This document shows, one piece after another, positions 11,601 through 21,700 of a DNA stretch of 22,810 bases. Made by a program: the position numbers and the translations under genes. Numbering within the stretch: position 1 is the stretch's first letter; every line of letters begins with the position of its first letter. The notes beneath the pieces were generated by a model that was not told the DNA's origin, made no database searches, and saw nothing but the letters and a program-made list of their open reading frames with translations. The stretch spans positions 1 to 22,810 of the forward strand of contig JAYMTA010000953.1 in NCBI GenBank assembly GCA_036897625.1. The letters run 5' to 3'. Source of the stretch: Pelargonium cotyledonis (taxonomy: Eukaryota > Streptophyta > Magnoliopsida > Geraniales > Geraniaceae).

Positions 11601-14600
11601 TATTTCATTACTTTTTTGAGTTATTTCTTCCTCTAAATTGAAAATAAACTTAAAGTTTGGGGTTTTTGCTGCAGGCACACCTGTCCTCTTGTTCTGATAA
11701 AGAGAAAGGAGCCCAAGAAAGGCTTGTTGAACCTTTGATGAGTCTTGTGAAGTCGCATGAGGGTGGCAGAGAGAGTCATGCCCGCGTTATTGTTCAGTCC
11801 CTGTTTGAGGGGTATCTATCAGTTGAAGAACTATTCAGTGACAACATCCAGGTAAGTTCATCCCATGAAATATAAACTTTTCTATATCTCGGAACACCTG
11901 TACCAGTTTTTATAAGGCATTTTGTAAAATTCATGGCTTCAATATATTAAAACCCAATAATGATTTATACGACTGATTCTAGGTACTTAGATTATGTCCT
12001 CTTCTTTTAGTGCCTTTATTTTTCTTGCAAATTTCTTTCTAACTCATCTTTTGAACTCTGATGTTTCAATTGGCTGTGCCCTATCTTCCTATATCTCATT
12101 CAATTTTGTCCTCTTCTTTTAGAGCCTTCATTTTCATGCAAGTTTCTAACTCATCTTATAAAACTCTTGTGTTCTATATGGCATTGGCCTATCTTCCCAT
12201 ATCTCATAGGTTTTCAGGAAGATGCTCACTATAAGATAGTTATTCCTCATTCCCCCTCCCTTTCTGTCCTTTCTGCAATATTCTTCATCTTTTGTGACTT
12301 GTGCACTGTACCTATAATTATTTTGACATGCCTAAAGAGTTGTCTCTGCTTTCTTGTCCTCAGCGTATGTTGATATATTAATATGTTATGGGCTTGCTTC
12401 ATGTGACACTTAACTGTTTCTTTTTTAATCTGTTTGCAAGAGTTCTCATTCCAGTTCATATTCTACAGGCTGATGTAATAGAGCGTCTTCGTCTTCAGTA
12501 TAAGAAAGATCTATTGAAGATCGTGGATATTGTACTTTCTCATCAGGTATTAAATTGTCAATTGATCAGCTATCTTGCCTCTCCTGGACTTCTTTTTTTG
12601 GCCTTTTTAAATATTATTTCCATTCCATTTGCTGGCTTTCAGGGTGTCAAGAGTAAAAATAAGTTGATACTGCGGCTCATGGAACAACTAGTTTATCCTA
12701 ACCCCGCAGCTTACAGGGATAAACTGATTCGGTTCTCTGCTCTTAACCATATAGATTATTCCGAGGTTAGCAATTCTGTTAAGTTACAACTGATTATGAA
12801 TTTATAATTGTTGTGATTCTTTAACTCTTCAATGCTTCTCAATGTTGTTGAAACTGTGTCATGTAGAGAGCATTGTTATATGATTATCCATTGGTTTAAC
12901 TTCCCCTTGTGGGTTCTTTTCCTAGACAGTATCTATTTTCATTTTTGGAACAAAATTTTGACACCTGATACGTCAATGCAGTTGGCACTAAAAGCAAGTC
13001 AATTGTTGGAACAAACCAAACTAAGTGAACTTCGTTCCAGCATTGCTAGAAGCCTTTCTGAACTTGAGATGTTCACAGAGGATGGTGAAAATATGGATAC
13101 TCCAAAGAAGAAAAGTGCCATTAATGAGCGTATGGAGGACCTTGTGAGTGCTCCCGTAGCAGTTGAAGACGCACTTGTTGGTCTGTTTGATCACACTGAT
13201 CACACACTTCAAAGACGGGTTGTAGAGACTTATATTCGTAGGCTATATCAGGTACCATGGTTCAAAGTTCCAACTCTTATAGTTTCCTGCTTATTTTACT
13301 TTCTGACAATTATTTTCTCATCAAATGTTTGGTGTCTGCATCAGCCTTATCTAGTAAAGGGGAGTGTCAGGATGCAGTGGCACAGATCTGGTCTTATTGC
13401 TACATGGGAATTCTTGGAAGAACATGTTGCAAGAAAGAATGGATCTGAAGATCCATTGTCTCCCAAACCATTGGTTGAGAAACACAGTGAGAAGAAATGG
13501 GGAGCCATGGTTATTATTAAATCACTTCAATTCTTGCCAACAATTATTAACTCGGCCCTGAGGGAAACAACTCACAATGTTCGTGAAGCAATTCTAAATG
13601 GATCTATAGATCCAGCCAGCTATGGTAATATGATGCATATTGCATTGGTCGGCGTCAATAACCCGATGAGTTCACTACAGGACAGGTATAGATTGTGTCT
13701 GCCCTTCTTACAACCGTGATTTAGACACTTGTCCTTAAAATACTTAATCTATTAAAAATATAATTTACCTTGTTGGTTTTGATTCAGTTCTTATATTGTC
13801 ATTACAATTGACGACCCTAGTACGGAGGATAAACTGACTGGATTTCGAAAGCCATTTTGCTCAGAGAATTGTCACTGAGACCAATTAACCTACTGTGCAC
13901 TTCTTTTTACCTCAAAATATAACCATTTCCCTTATAAATTTCCTCCAATTCTTTGCAGTGGTGATGAGGATCAGGCTCAAGAGAGAATACACAAGTTAGC
14001 CAAAATACTCAAAGAACAACAACTAGGCTCCAGCTTGCGCACTGCAGGTGTTGGGGTCATTAGTTGTATCATACAGAGGGATGAAGGACGAGCCCCTATG
14101 AGGCACTCCTTTCATTGGTCAACAGAAAAGCTATATTTTGAGGAAGAACCTCTATTGCGTCATTTGGAACCTCCTCTATCCATTTACCTGGAACTGGTTT
14201 GTCACTATATTACTGTAGCTCTTCCAATTTGCTTAGAAATATAAACAATTGACCATCTAATCTAAAGTTCATAAACATTCACTTATTACCAGGAAAAGCT
14301 TAAAGGTTACGAGAATATACGGTATACTACATCCCGTGACCGTCAATGGCACCTCTATACTGTTGTGGACAAGCCACTACCGATCCAGAGGATGTTCCTT
14401 AGAACACTTGTCAGGCAGCCAACCAATGAATTTGCATATCAAGGTAGAGGAATGGATTTTACCCTTTCACAACGAGCCATGTCTTTTACTTCAAGGAGCA
14501 TTTTGAGATCCTTAACGGGCGCTATGGAAGAACTGGAACTTCATGTGCACAGCGCCGCATTCAAATCTGACCATGCTCATATGTATCTTTATATCATACA

Positions 14601-17600
14601 TGAGCAACAAATAGACGATCTCGTTCCATACCCCAAGTAATTTTCTGTCACTATATTTTCTTTCGTTGGATAGTTTTGTGAACTTCCTGCATTAGGTCTT
14701 ACATTTGAGACTGTTTCCAGGAAAGTTGATCTAAAGGCTGGGCAAGAAGAAAGTGCTGTAGAGGCAATCTTGGAAGAGTTGGCATGTGATATCCATGCAT
14801 TTGTTGGTGTAAGAATGCACAAGTTAGGTGTTTGTGAGTGGGAAGTAAAGCTTTGGATGGCATCAGCTGGGCAGGCAAGTGGAGCTTGGAGGATTATTGT
14901 AACGAATGTGACTGGTCATACCTGCACTGTGCATGTAAGTATTTTTATCTCTTAGCTCAGAGATTGAAGCAACAAGAAAAACTAATTGTCCTCACAAAAT
15001 TTGTTTCTCCCAAAATAAGTATCCGTTTTTCCTTTTGGGGAGTGAATATTAGAAATTTAGAACAACTTTAGTTTGTTAGAAGAAAGGTACATGTAGGGGA
15101 CTGAATTTCGGAGGAAAAGCAACCTCTGTCAAGGTACAAGAAACACTCATAAACGAGTATAATAGTATATAGAAGGAGCTAAAAAAATTGCATGTGCTAG
15201 GAGTTGAACTCAAGTATGTATTAGGTTTCAGATTTGCACAGTTTCGAAGTTGATCTTGCCCCAGTAGCTCTGTAGACATGGGCAAAATAACTTTAGCCTA
15301 CAGGGTATTAGCAATTAAGCAAATTGAGAGAGCCTTACTTTCTACAAGAAGCTGTCTATTGGATAGACAGTTTCACTTTCACATAGCTTGCTTTTGTATT
15401 TTAAGCAAGCAATTCATGAATATGAAAGATTTGATATGGGTAACCAATAATGTGCATATGAAAAGAGTAAGATGTGGTGACATACTAAAGAAGATATAGA
15501 GTACTTTTTCCTAATTGTTGTGAATCAGGAACTTTGTAGTTCATATTGTAATTCACATCTTTGAATTATGACGTTCTAAATATTAGCACATTTTGTTCAG
15601 TTAATTATTATTAATGATGGGTAGCAAAATCTATATTACATTATTGATCAATCTTAACATTTAGATATACCGAGAGCTGGAAGACACCAACAAACACAGT
15701 GTAATCTACCATGCAATCTCTGCAAGCAGTCCTCTGCATGGTGTCCCAGTGAATGCACATTATCAGCGACTAGGGGTTCTTGATCAGAAACGTCTTTTAG
15801 CCAGAAGAAGCAACACTACTTACTGCTACGATTTTCCATTGGTGAGAAGCACTTCTTTACTGTTATATAGATCGTGTTTGTGTTAGCAGAAATGCAAGAA
15901 AAATGTTTACCAAGTTAATTTCCTGAAAAATCGTTTTCAGGCATTTGAGACAGCCTTGGAAAATTCGTGGGCCGAGTACCCTGGTACCAGACCCAAGGAT
16001 AAAATTCTCAAAGTTAAAGAGCTTGTATTTGCTGATCCAAAAGGCACATGGGGCACGCCTCTTGTTTCTGTCGAGCGTCAACCTGGCCTTAATGATTTTG
16101 GCATGGTTGCCTGGTGTATGGAAATGTCTACACCCGAGTTTCCTTCCGGAAGGACAATTTTTGTTGTAGCAAATGACGTGACCTTCAAAGCTGGGTCTTT
16201 TGGCCAAAGAGAAGATGCATTCTTCTACGCAGTAACGGATCTTGCTTGCATTAAGAAACTGCCTTTAATTTACTTGGCAGCAAACTCTGGTGCTCGTCTT
16301 GGGGTGGCTGAGGAAGTCAAAGCCTGTTTTAAAATTGGTTGGTCTGATGATTTAAACCCAGAAAGTGGTTTTCAGTATGTATATCTAACCCCTGAAAATT
16401 ATGCTCAGATAGGATCATCTGTAATTGCGCATGAGTTAAAACTGGCTTCTGGAGAAACTAGGTGGGTTATAGATACCATTGTGGGCAAGGAAGACGGGTT
16501 GGGCGTTGAGAATCTTTCAGGAAGCGGGGCTATAGCTGGTGCCTATTCAAGGGCATACAAGGAAACTTTCACGTTGACATATGTGACTGGCAGAACTGTT
16601 GGTATTGGTGCTTATCTTGCTCGACTTGGAATGCGATGCATTCAGAGGCTTGATCAGCCCATTATTCTTACCGGTTTCTCTGCATTGAACAAGCTTCTTG
16701 GTCGGGAGGTATACAGCTCCCACATGCAACTTGGTGGACCAAAAATTATGGGAACAAATGGAGTTGTTCATCTCACAGTTTCGGATGATCTTGAAGGAGT
16801 CTCAGCTATTCTGAAGTGGCTGAGTAATATTCCTCTGTATGTTGGTGGGGCACTCCCCATTATAAATCCATTGGACTCTCCTGAAAGGCCTGTTGAGTAC
16901 TTACCCGAAAACTCGTGTGATCCTCGTGCGGCTATATCTGGTGCTGTAGATGTTAGTGGTAAATGGTTGGGGGGTATTTTTGACAAAGATAGTTTTGTTG
17001 AAACACTAGAGGGCTGGGCAAGGACAGTTGTTACAGGAAGGGCAAAGCTTGGAGGAATTCCCGTAGGAATAGTGGCAGTTGAGACGCAGACTGTGATGCA
17101 AGTTATCCCTGCTGACCCAGGTCAGCTTGATTCTCATGAAAGGGTTGTCCCTCAAGCTGGTCAAGTGTGGTTTCCTGATTCTGCAACCAAGACTGCTCAA
17201 GCAGTGTTGGATTTCAACAAGGAAGAGCTACCGCTTTTCATTCTCGCCAACTGGAGAGGATTTTCAGGTGGACAGAGAGATCTTTTTGAAGGGATCCTTC
17301 AGGCTGGTTCAACTATTGTTGAGAACCTCAGAACATACAACCAGCCTGTTTTTGTATACATCCCCATGATGGGTGAGCTCCGTGGCGGGGCATGGGTTGT
17401 TGTGGACAGCCATATCAATCCAGACCATATTGAAATGTATGCTGATCGCACAGCCAAAGGTAATGTCCTTGAGCCGGAAGGTATGATTGAGATTAAGTTT
17501 AGGACAAGAGAGTTGCTGGAGTGCATGGGTAGGCTTGACCAACAACTGATCACTTTGAAAGCAAAGCTTCAGGAAGCCAGAAAAGGCCAGACTCATGGGA

Positions 17601-18099
17601 TAGTTGAATCCTTGCAGCAGCAAATACGGAGCCGCGAGAAGCAGCTTTTGCCTGTCTACACTCAGATAGCTACTAAATTTGCAGAGCTGCATGATACCTC
17701 CCTCAGGATGGCTGCAAAAGGGGTTATAAAAGAAGTTGTTGACTGGGATAAATCCCGCTCTTTCTTCTACAAAAGATTGCGACGGAGAATTGCTGAGGAG
17801 TCCGTGATCAAGACAATTAGACAAGCTGCTGGTGATCAGCTGTCACATGCATGTGCAAAGGACTTGATGAGGAAGTGGTTTTTGAATTCCAGTGTTGCTA
17901 AAGGTAGAGAAGATGTTTGGGTGGATGATGAAGCATTCTTCGCATGGAAAGATGACGCACAAAACTATGAGGAACAACTTCAAGAGATGCGTGTCCAGAA
18001 GGTATTGCTTCAATTGACAAATATCGGTGATTCAATGTTGGATGTGCGAGCTCTGCCTCAAGGTCTCGCCGCACTTCTAAGCAAGGTAAACCATCGTTT

Positions 18100-18133
<34 letters not shown>

Positions 18134-18269
18134 TTTTCTCGTTTATATTAGTAGCCTTGCTTTTGCTTTTACCTTTTAGGAACTCGGGAATGATTGTTTG
18201 AATCCAATGCAGATGGAGCCATCAAGTCAGGTGCAATTGACTGAAGAACTGCGTAAGGTGCTTGGCTGA
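5615..18269 (+). CDS. ACC1: Homomeric (multidomain) acetyl-CoA carboxylase, cytosolic type, complete spliced gene
   Basis: The enzyme carboxylates acetyl-CoA to malonyl-CoA using ATP, bicarbonate and a covalently bound biotin. In plants the cytosolic form feeds very-long-chain fatty-acid elongation and flavonoid synthesis. Joining 31 coding exons gives one frame of 2262 residues, close to the roughly 2250 of Arabidopsis ACC1. Order: biotin carboxylase (about 35-560), with the ATP-grasp glycine loop GGGGKG at 240-245 and ELNPR at 363-367; biotin carrier with VMKM, biotinyl lysine 722; central region (about 760-1480); carboxyltransferase (about 1500-2230). The start at 5615 is chosen because GRGNGY and the following residues resemble other eudicot ACC1 N-termini, and an in-frame ATG at 5582 lies inside the leader intron. 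The N-terminus does not look like a plastid transit peptide, so a cytosolic location is inferred. Odd points are a GC-AG intron and an unusual GR at 416-417. Confident. Confidence 0.97.
5990..6442 (+). other. ACC1 coding intron 1
   Basis: A 453-bp T-rich intron with donor GAG|GTATGC and acceptor TTGTCCAG. The only structure seen is a perfect double 11-bp unit, AAATTTTCTAG, at 6103-6124. No gene or transposon is visible. Confidence 0.85.
7646..7996 (+). other. ACC1 coding intron 6
   Basis: A 351-bp intron splitting the catalytic [14 protein letters not shown] motif of the biotin carboxylase module. Its donor is CAG|GTATTT and its acceptor CATATAG. I see nothing else in it. Confidence 0.85.
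8775..8914 (+). mobile_element. tRNA-derived SINE, Au-like, in ACC1 coding intron 10
   Basis: The element begins near GTGAGCCTCGGCGCAACGGT, typical of the tRNA-like head (A box) of the plant Au SINE group. GTTGCTGCCTTTTGACC and a decayed B box (AGATTGATTCA) follow. Next come GGAAACAACCTCTCTGCAA and AGCAGGGGGAAGGCTG, matching the Au body as I remember it, and then GACCCTCTCTAGACCCC. The usual T-rich 3' tail is not evident, so it may be 3'-truncated or belong to a related family. No clear target duplication was found. It lies in sense orientation within the 347-bp intron 8662-9008. Confidence 0.8.
9921..10409 (+). other. ACC1: ACC1 coding intron 15, a GC-AG intron
   Basis: The donor reads ATGCAG|GCAAGC and the acceptor TGTTGCAG. 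The protein context [19 protein letters not shown] matches the family without gap, so the border is firm and no usable GT donor fits. Otherwise the donor matches the strong AG|GCAAGT form typical of GC introns. The 489-bp intron also holds a TTTA microsatellite at 10203-10222. Confidence 0.9.
10577..10768 (+). other. ACC1: Biotin carboxyl carrier exon of ACC1
   Basis: Coding exon 17 encodes residues 683-746 and contains [17 protein letters not shown]. The lysine of VMKM (codon 10694-10696, residue 722) is the biotin attachment site. Plant cytosolic ACCs have VMKM where many carriers have AMKM. The preceding exon, ending TCLLQ, begins the carrier fold, and the next exon ([12 protein letters not shown]) completes it. 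Confidence 0.95.
11223..11286 (+). repeat. 31-bp tandem duplication in ACC1 coding intron 18
   Basis: Two perfect copies of a 31-bp unit (AACATTATTAACTCTCAAAT and onward) follow each other directly, the second ending 24 bases before the acceptor at 11310. Perfect identity suggests a recent slip or assembly duplication. It does not touch coding sequence. Confidence 0.9.
11995..12210 (+). repeat. Diverged ~110-bp tandem duplication in ACC1 coding intron 21
   Basis: Copy one (11995-12106) and copy two (12107-12210) both begin TGTCCTCTTCTTTTAG. They share TTTCTAACTCATCTT, CTATCTTCC and ATATCTCAT in order, with scattered differences. Each copy carries acceptor-like TTCTTTTAG, but the true acceptor TTCTACAG is at 12468. 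The 617-bp intron (11852-12468) holds nothing else I recognise. Confidence 0.75.
14935..15664 (+). other. ACC1 coding intron 28 with two stem-loops
   Basis: At 730 bp this is one of the longest ACC1 introns (donor CAT|GTAAGT, acceptor CATTTAG). Two hairpins lie side by side: CTGTCTAT TGG ATAGACAG (15352-15370, extendable to about 12 bp) and GCTTGCTT...AAGCAAGC (15386-15410). A B-box-like motif on the minus strand (15200-15212) has no convincing partner A box. The length and these structures suggest an old insertion that I cannot classify. Confidence 0.6.
15941..18085 (+). other. ACC1: Carboxyltransferase exon of ACC1 (715 codons)
   Basis: One long exon encodes residues 1530-2244 and nearly the whole carboxyltransferase domain, which transfers the carboxyl group from biotin to acetyl-CoA. 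Motifs seen are SGARLG (1645-1650), [64 protein letters not shown] and [13 protein letters not shown]. Against the grass plastid numbering I recall (offset 60), this protein has Leu1721, Trp1939, Trp1967, Ile1981, Asp2018 and Gly2036. Short open frames on the opposite strand here are shadows. The exon is as long as in other plants and intact. Confidence 0.95.
18101..18132 (+). repeat. 32-T homopolymer in the last ACC1 intron
   Basis: An unbroken run of 32 T starts 15 bases after the donor of the 127-bp last intron (18086-18212). It ends about 80 bases before the acceptor AATGCAG, so it is not placed as the normal polypyrimidine tract. The tract length is likely variable and error-prone in sequencing. 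Confidence 0.9.
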
Positions 18270-18616
18270 GTAGAATTCCAGAAATTAGGTTTCAGTTAGA
18301 TTAGCATCCCCTTGTTTACCTGTTATATTTATTAAAGATTTAGTTGGGTGTAAAATAGGTGCAGGTGGGAAATGAAATATTCCATCCCTTCCCAGCAGGA
18401 GCAATGTAGCTGCTTGCTAGGGGCTCTCACCTCACCAAGCCAACAACATGTAAATGTCTGTGTCTGTCATTTGAGAATTGAGACTCAACTTCAGCTCCAT
18501 TTACCATGTTTATGTATTGTAGGGAAGTAGAATTCACTTGTTAAGAAGATATGTAGAGTCCACACACCACATATAAAATTTGTAATAATCTGTGGAATAA
18601 AAGTTACCTGTTTATT
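18270..18616 (+). terminator. ACC1 3' UTR and facing poly(A) signals
   Basis: Following the ACC1 stop TGA (18267-18269), AATAAA stands at 18596-18601 on the plus strand. TTTATT at 18611-18616 gives AATAAA on the minus strand, serving the convergent mnmE gene (stop at 18797). T-rich and TGT-rich sequence around both could act as far-upstream elements. Cleavage 10-30 bases beyond each hexamer would make the two transcripts overlap by some tens of bases. Signals are inferred from sequence only. Confidence 0.6.
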
Positions 18617-18796
18617 TGTGAGTGCAAGTTCATTGTCTTTGTTTTGATTCTCATTTGAGGACACCACTAACCAAAATGAATTAACTTCAAAAAACAAATC
18701 TGAAATGGCTCAACTTGCAGTATTGGCACATTAGTTCCAATTCCTGGTAACATTGTGTACAACTAATATCTATTCTATAAATACTGAGATGAACAC

Positions 18797-21700
18797 CTAT
18801 TTTCCAATACAAAATTTACCAAAAATATTGGACAAGACCTCCTCCGAAATGTCTTCTCCACTTATCTGTCCAAGAGCCAAAGCGGCATCTCTCAAATCAA
18901 TTGTCCAGAAGTCTAAAGGCAGTTCCTCCTCTATCGACGATCTCAGCCTCACAAGAGCATCTCTGGTCCGAACAAGCTGCTCGCTTTGCCTCTGGTAATT
19001 CATCGACAAAATCATACATCACGTGAGCACTTTGGCATCCAATTCAAGGTGGTAAACCGAAAAAGGAATATCTGAAGAATGATTAACCTGGTTGACTGTC
19101 CACTTGCGCCCCCCTACAGAAACCTTGTTGAGGCCCACAATTTCTGATATTGCCATTTCCAACTCCTGTATTCCTTGACCAGTAACGGCACACGTAAAAA
19201 CATGCTTACTGAAATAATTGCCTTCTCTATCAACCCACTCATCACGAGCACAAGGGACACAGTCAATCTTATTAATTACAAGGATCACTGCAGTTGAACA
19301 ACCAGTTGATTTCTGTAATGCCATTAACAAACCAGAGTAAGGATGGTCAGATAGACAGATTTTTTAAAAGTATGGTTGCTCATTTGAGTCACATTCAAGA
19401 ATTAACTTAACCTGAGCATATATAACAAATGTACATATATGAATTAAAAACATACAATCATACAAAAGTATCCTTGTTCTTCACTGATAACAAGGGGAAA
19501 TTTGGCATGGATCCAACTCAATTCTATACCATATCAAATGGACTAATTTTCACGACAGTCCTTAGTGGTAATAATTTCACCCTTATTTTGGCTCTTTCAA
19601 ATTGTTCAAACATTAACATTTCTTTTATATTTACCTCCACTTCACTGTAAGTTGCTCACCAAATAAGATGTTAACAACTTAATTACAAAACCGCTACATA
19701 ATTGATGGCATGATAAGTAATACTGATTTATCTAAACTCTACACTCTACAGTTTAGTTTAAACACTAGAAATTGTGGTCGGTAATGGGAATTAGATTCTC
19801 ATTGTTCATGTTGGATTAAGATTATTATTATTATGAAAATGGCTCTAGAATGGTAATATCAATCCTACTCCTATTCTTGATTCTCATTCCCATTCCAAAA
19901 TACTCAATCTGAACACTACATAAATGTCAAAGAAAAAAGTAAAAGAGAGAGAGAGAGAGAGAGAGACCTTATTAGACCTAATTCTATTAAGAAGTTCTGC
20001 GTCTTCTGAAGTCCATCCGTCTAGAGCACTCACTGTCATGATAATGACATCAGCACCCATAGCAACCGCTTCAGATCTCTCAACACCTATAAGAGAAACA
20101 TAAACATGACCAGTTTATGGAAGTGTCTGTTCATTGTTCAGCTTGAATAAAAACTGAAAGTTGTAAGGTCACAAGTGGATGCAAATAGCACAAGTAAACA
20201 TACACTCAAATCATACAAAACCATCTGGTTAATATCTGTTTCTCATGTCATATTAATTTTATAAACAAAAAGTTCTAAACATTATACGAAGCCATCATCT
20301 CTATCATCCGAAGTACTGACATTCAATTTTCTTCTGAAACCCTTACACTATATTGAAGATGGGTAGACTTACCAATCTTCTCCACTATGTCATCAGTCTC
20401 CCTGATCCCTGCTGTATCAAGAAGGGTTACCGGAATACCCCGAACTGTAATACTAGCTTCAACCACATCCCGTGTGGTCCCAGCAATTTCTGTAACTATG
20501 GCTCTCTCACTCTGCACGCTAAAAGTAAACATAATATTTGATAAGAATTGTTAATATATAACAATCAAATAACAAGAAAACCAAACAAACCTATAGATCC
20601 CACAAACCATATGTTTCGTCCTGTTTCTCTTTTAATTTGGCTACAATGTATTTGTGGTCTGGTCTTTACTACTATAAAGAAGCTTTATTACACAAGTCTC
20701 AAAGCATTTCCAGTGTATTAACGTAGAACGCATCTACAGAATAATTACTTCTTATGAAAATGTAACTGAGTATTAATAGGTGTATCTTTTGAGGGATATC
20801 TTGACTATACCATGCGAAAGTATGTAAAAGAATATCATGGGACATGTTTAGGAAAGAGGTAATGTGCCGCCAATACTACCAGCGCAGGTATATATCCAAT
20901 GTAGACACATGATTTGCACGTCTGGATAAATCCAACTATTGATAACACTAACAAAAGAATCTTCCCTTCTAGTACATATACCCCCAATCAATTTCAGTCG
21001 ATCAAATCTTTTTAAATTTTTAAAACATTCATAAATAGGACAGTTCTACCTAGACTGTAGACATTTTATGAACCTGAATTAGATGTCAATATTCAGACCA
21101 TGTTTAACAGAAGAGCAGAGCAGCATACTAATTGCTAACATCAGAGCCCCAATAGTGCTCTGGGAAAGAAACAAAACAGATCTAAAAATAATAACTTTAA
21201 AAGAAATGACAAACAACTGATTCAGATAAAATAATTTTTTAATGAAAGAGTAATCTAATGCAACATACTTTGCTCCATGCATTAAGTAGGCTTGACTTTC
21301 CAACATTGGGGCGACCAACAATTGCAATCTGCAAGATTTCGAAAAGAAAAATAATTACCCCACCAAAAAAAGTAAAATTTATAAACCCAAGGCATGTAAG
21401 AAGCATAAAGCAGTTATATCCAATAAAGTTATAAGTTATAACTAAAGGAAAAAAGAAAACAATAATTAACGAATGTAAAACCTAGCATAGCCGTAGAGAA
21501 TATGAAACGTTATTGTTAAGACTAATGTAGAATAGAAGCTCTGTTATATACGGCGTTACAAGAGTTGACTCAAAATAAATAGGCAATAGCCTAGGTTAAA
21601 GCTTAATCTTTGGAGCTAATTGATCTATCTAATATAAGACATACATAAACAAATCTCATATATTATGGGATTCTAAATAATTCAACAACCACCCTCAAAA

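Larger units (their letters stand above)
5615..18269 (+). other. ACC1: Exon map of ACC1 coding region
   Basis: Coding exons: 5615-5989, 6443-6649, 6742-6903, 7099-7191, 7277-7372, 7472-7645, 7997-8090, 8206-8393, 8483-8533, 8622-8661, 9009-9133, 9243-9359, 9464-9538, 9630-9686, 9816-9920, 10410-10496, 10577-10768, 10851-11039, 11311-11421, 11504-11590, 11675-11851, 12469-12546, 12643-12765, 12982-13251, 13345-13685, 13959-14196, 14293-14636, 14721-14934, 15665-15841, 15941-18085, 18213-18269. Borders were set by GT-AG (one GC-AG) sites plus protein continuity with the family. Most introns are phase 0; those after 8090 and 8661 are phase 1 and those after 13685 and 14636 are phase 2. Every junction keeps the frame. 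These are predictions without transcript data. Confidence 0.92.
19313..19967 (-). other. mnmE intron between G3 and G4 exons
   Basis: This 655-bp intron begins with a CT microsatellite at its donor and holds a MITE-like repeat at about 19768-19910. The rest is AT-rich with no other recognisable feature. Its acceptor ATTACAG precedes [17 protein letters not shown]. Confidence 0.8.

Noticed and set aside
12832-12981. Possible internal start extending coding exon 24 upstream
   Set aside because: The stretch reads as T-rich intron, and the preceding exon joins YSE directly to [11 protein letters not shown] in the family.
15200-15212. Minus-strand B-box-like GAGTTGAACTC as a second SINE or tRNA gene
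   Set aside because: No convincing A box at proper spacing, no cloverleaf and no SINE body sequence was found around it.
17309-17824. 171-codon minus-strand frame inside the carboxyltransferase exon
   Set aside because: It is antisense to a strongly conserved coding exon and has no family similarity; it is a shadow frame.
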